A stretch of 5,826 nucleotides of DNA from Prevotellaceae bacterium (lineage in GTDB: Bacteria > Bacteroidota > Bacteroidia > Bacteroidales > UBA932), in contig JAIRXY010000086.1 in assembly GCA_031268055.1 (NCBI GenBank), positions 1 through 5,826 of the forward strand, written 5' to 3'. Shown in pieces: positions 5,662-5,826 of this stretch (position 1 is its first letter; each line of letters opens with the position of its first letter). The translations under genes were made by a program, and so were the position numbers. Under the pieces are notes generated by a model. That model was not told the origin of the DNA. It saw nothing but the letters and a program-made list of their open reading frames with translations, and did not search any database.

Positions 5662-5826
5662 TAAAACAATTACTGAAAATGCTGTGGAAGCAGCGACGTA
5701 GTCGCTCAGGAATTTTTACTGAGCAATTGCTGGTGACCGTAGTGCTGATGCTGGCTACGGTGTCGGTTGCAGAGATGGTGAAAAAGTATAAAACGCCGGG
5801 GATGTTAAGCGTGGACAATACTTTTA
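5658..5826 (+). CDS. MacB/FtsX-type ABC permease (copy B', 3'-truncated by window)
   Basis: Only the first 56 codons are in the window: a basic N-terminus (KQRRSR), TM1 at about 20-41, and the start of the periplasmic domain ending in VDNTF. Of these 56 residues, 46 match copy B, and most of the 10 differences are conservative and inside or next to TM1. It starts by ATGA overlap with copy A' behind AGGAGG, exactly as in the first module. The rest should lie downstream, and the family layout predicts about 390 aa in total. Confidence 0.88.
   Translation, partial: MIKQLLKMLWKQRRSRSGIFTEQLLVTVVLMLATVSVAEMVKKYKTPGMLSVDNTF

Larger units (their letters stand above)
2006..5826 (+). repeat. Tandem duplication of a two-gene permease module (A-B-A'-B')
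   Basis: Module 1 covers 2006-4389; module 2 starts at 4438 and leaves the window. The period is 2432 bp measured at the A starts and 2435 bp at the B starts. Gene order, the 4-bp overlap and the internal ribosome-binding site are the same in both. Synonymous differences are frequent outside short identical blocks, so the duplication is not recent. More modules may follow downstream. Confidence 0.85.

Overview
The window looks like chromosomal DNA from a member of the Bacteroidetes, most likely Bacteroidales. The evidence is a Bacteroidetes-type promoter box (TAnnTTTG, here TATCTTTG at 1843-1850), AT-rich intergenic DNA between moderately GC coding regions, and the gene content: an LTA-synthase-like sulfatase-fold membrane protein next to a run of stand-alone MacB/FtsX-type ABC permeases. 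Assignment below phylum is a guess. All genes are on the + strand.

Region 1 (1-1485) is the 3' part of an LTA synthase/sulfatase-family membrane enzyme; its N-terminal membrane segments lie upstream of the window. The fold motifs are present, but the metal-binding glutamate expected in the first motif reads as alanine.

Region 2 (1486-2005, 520 bp) has no gene but is structured. In order it holds: a ~104-bp nested inverted repeat with a perfect 28-bp GC-rich palindrome at its heart, probably a dispersed palindromic or MITE-like element; a GNRA-capped hairpin; two tandem LacI-like operator half-turns; an 18-bp TTCACAA/TTGTGAA palindrome; a Bacteroidetes promoter; and a ~150-nt leader containing a possible stem-loop.

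Region 3 (2006-5826) is a tandemly duplicated two-gene module of ABC permeases, A-B-A'-B'. A and A' are about 406-407 aa and roughly 70% identical by eye. B is 388 aa, and B' runs off the window after 56 codons (46 of 56 identical to B). Within each module the genes overlap by ATGA, and a perfect AGGAGG ribosome-binding site lies inside the 3' end of the A gene. Only 48 bp separate module 1 from module 2, with no evident promoter or terminator, so all four genes are probably one transcript from the promoter at ~1843.

The permeases probably work as A/B heterodimers with an ABC ATPase encoded elsewhere, as in MacB-like or Lol-like mechanotransmission transporters. Substrate is unknown. The membrane/FtsX core and both ends of A are kept between copies while parts of the periplasmic domain diverge, which suggests duplication followed by diversification. 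I see no wholly new system here. The best candidates for a second look are the duplicated permease array with its regulated promoter, the nested palindrome, and the possibly metal-site-altered LTA-synthase-like protein.
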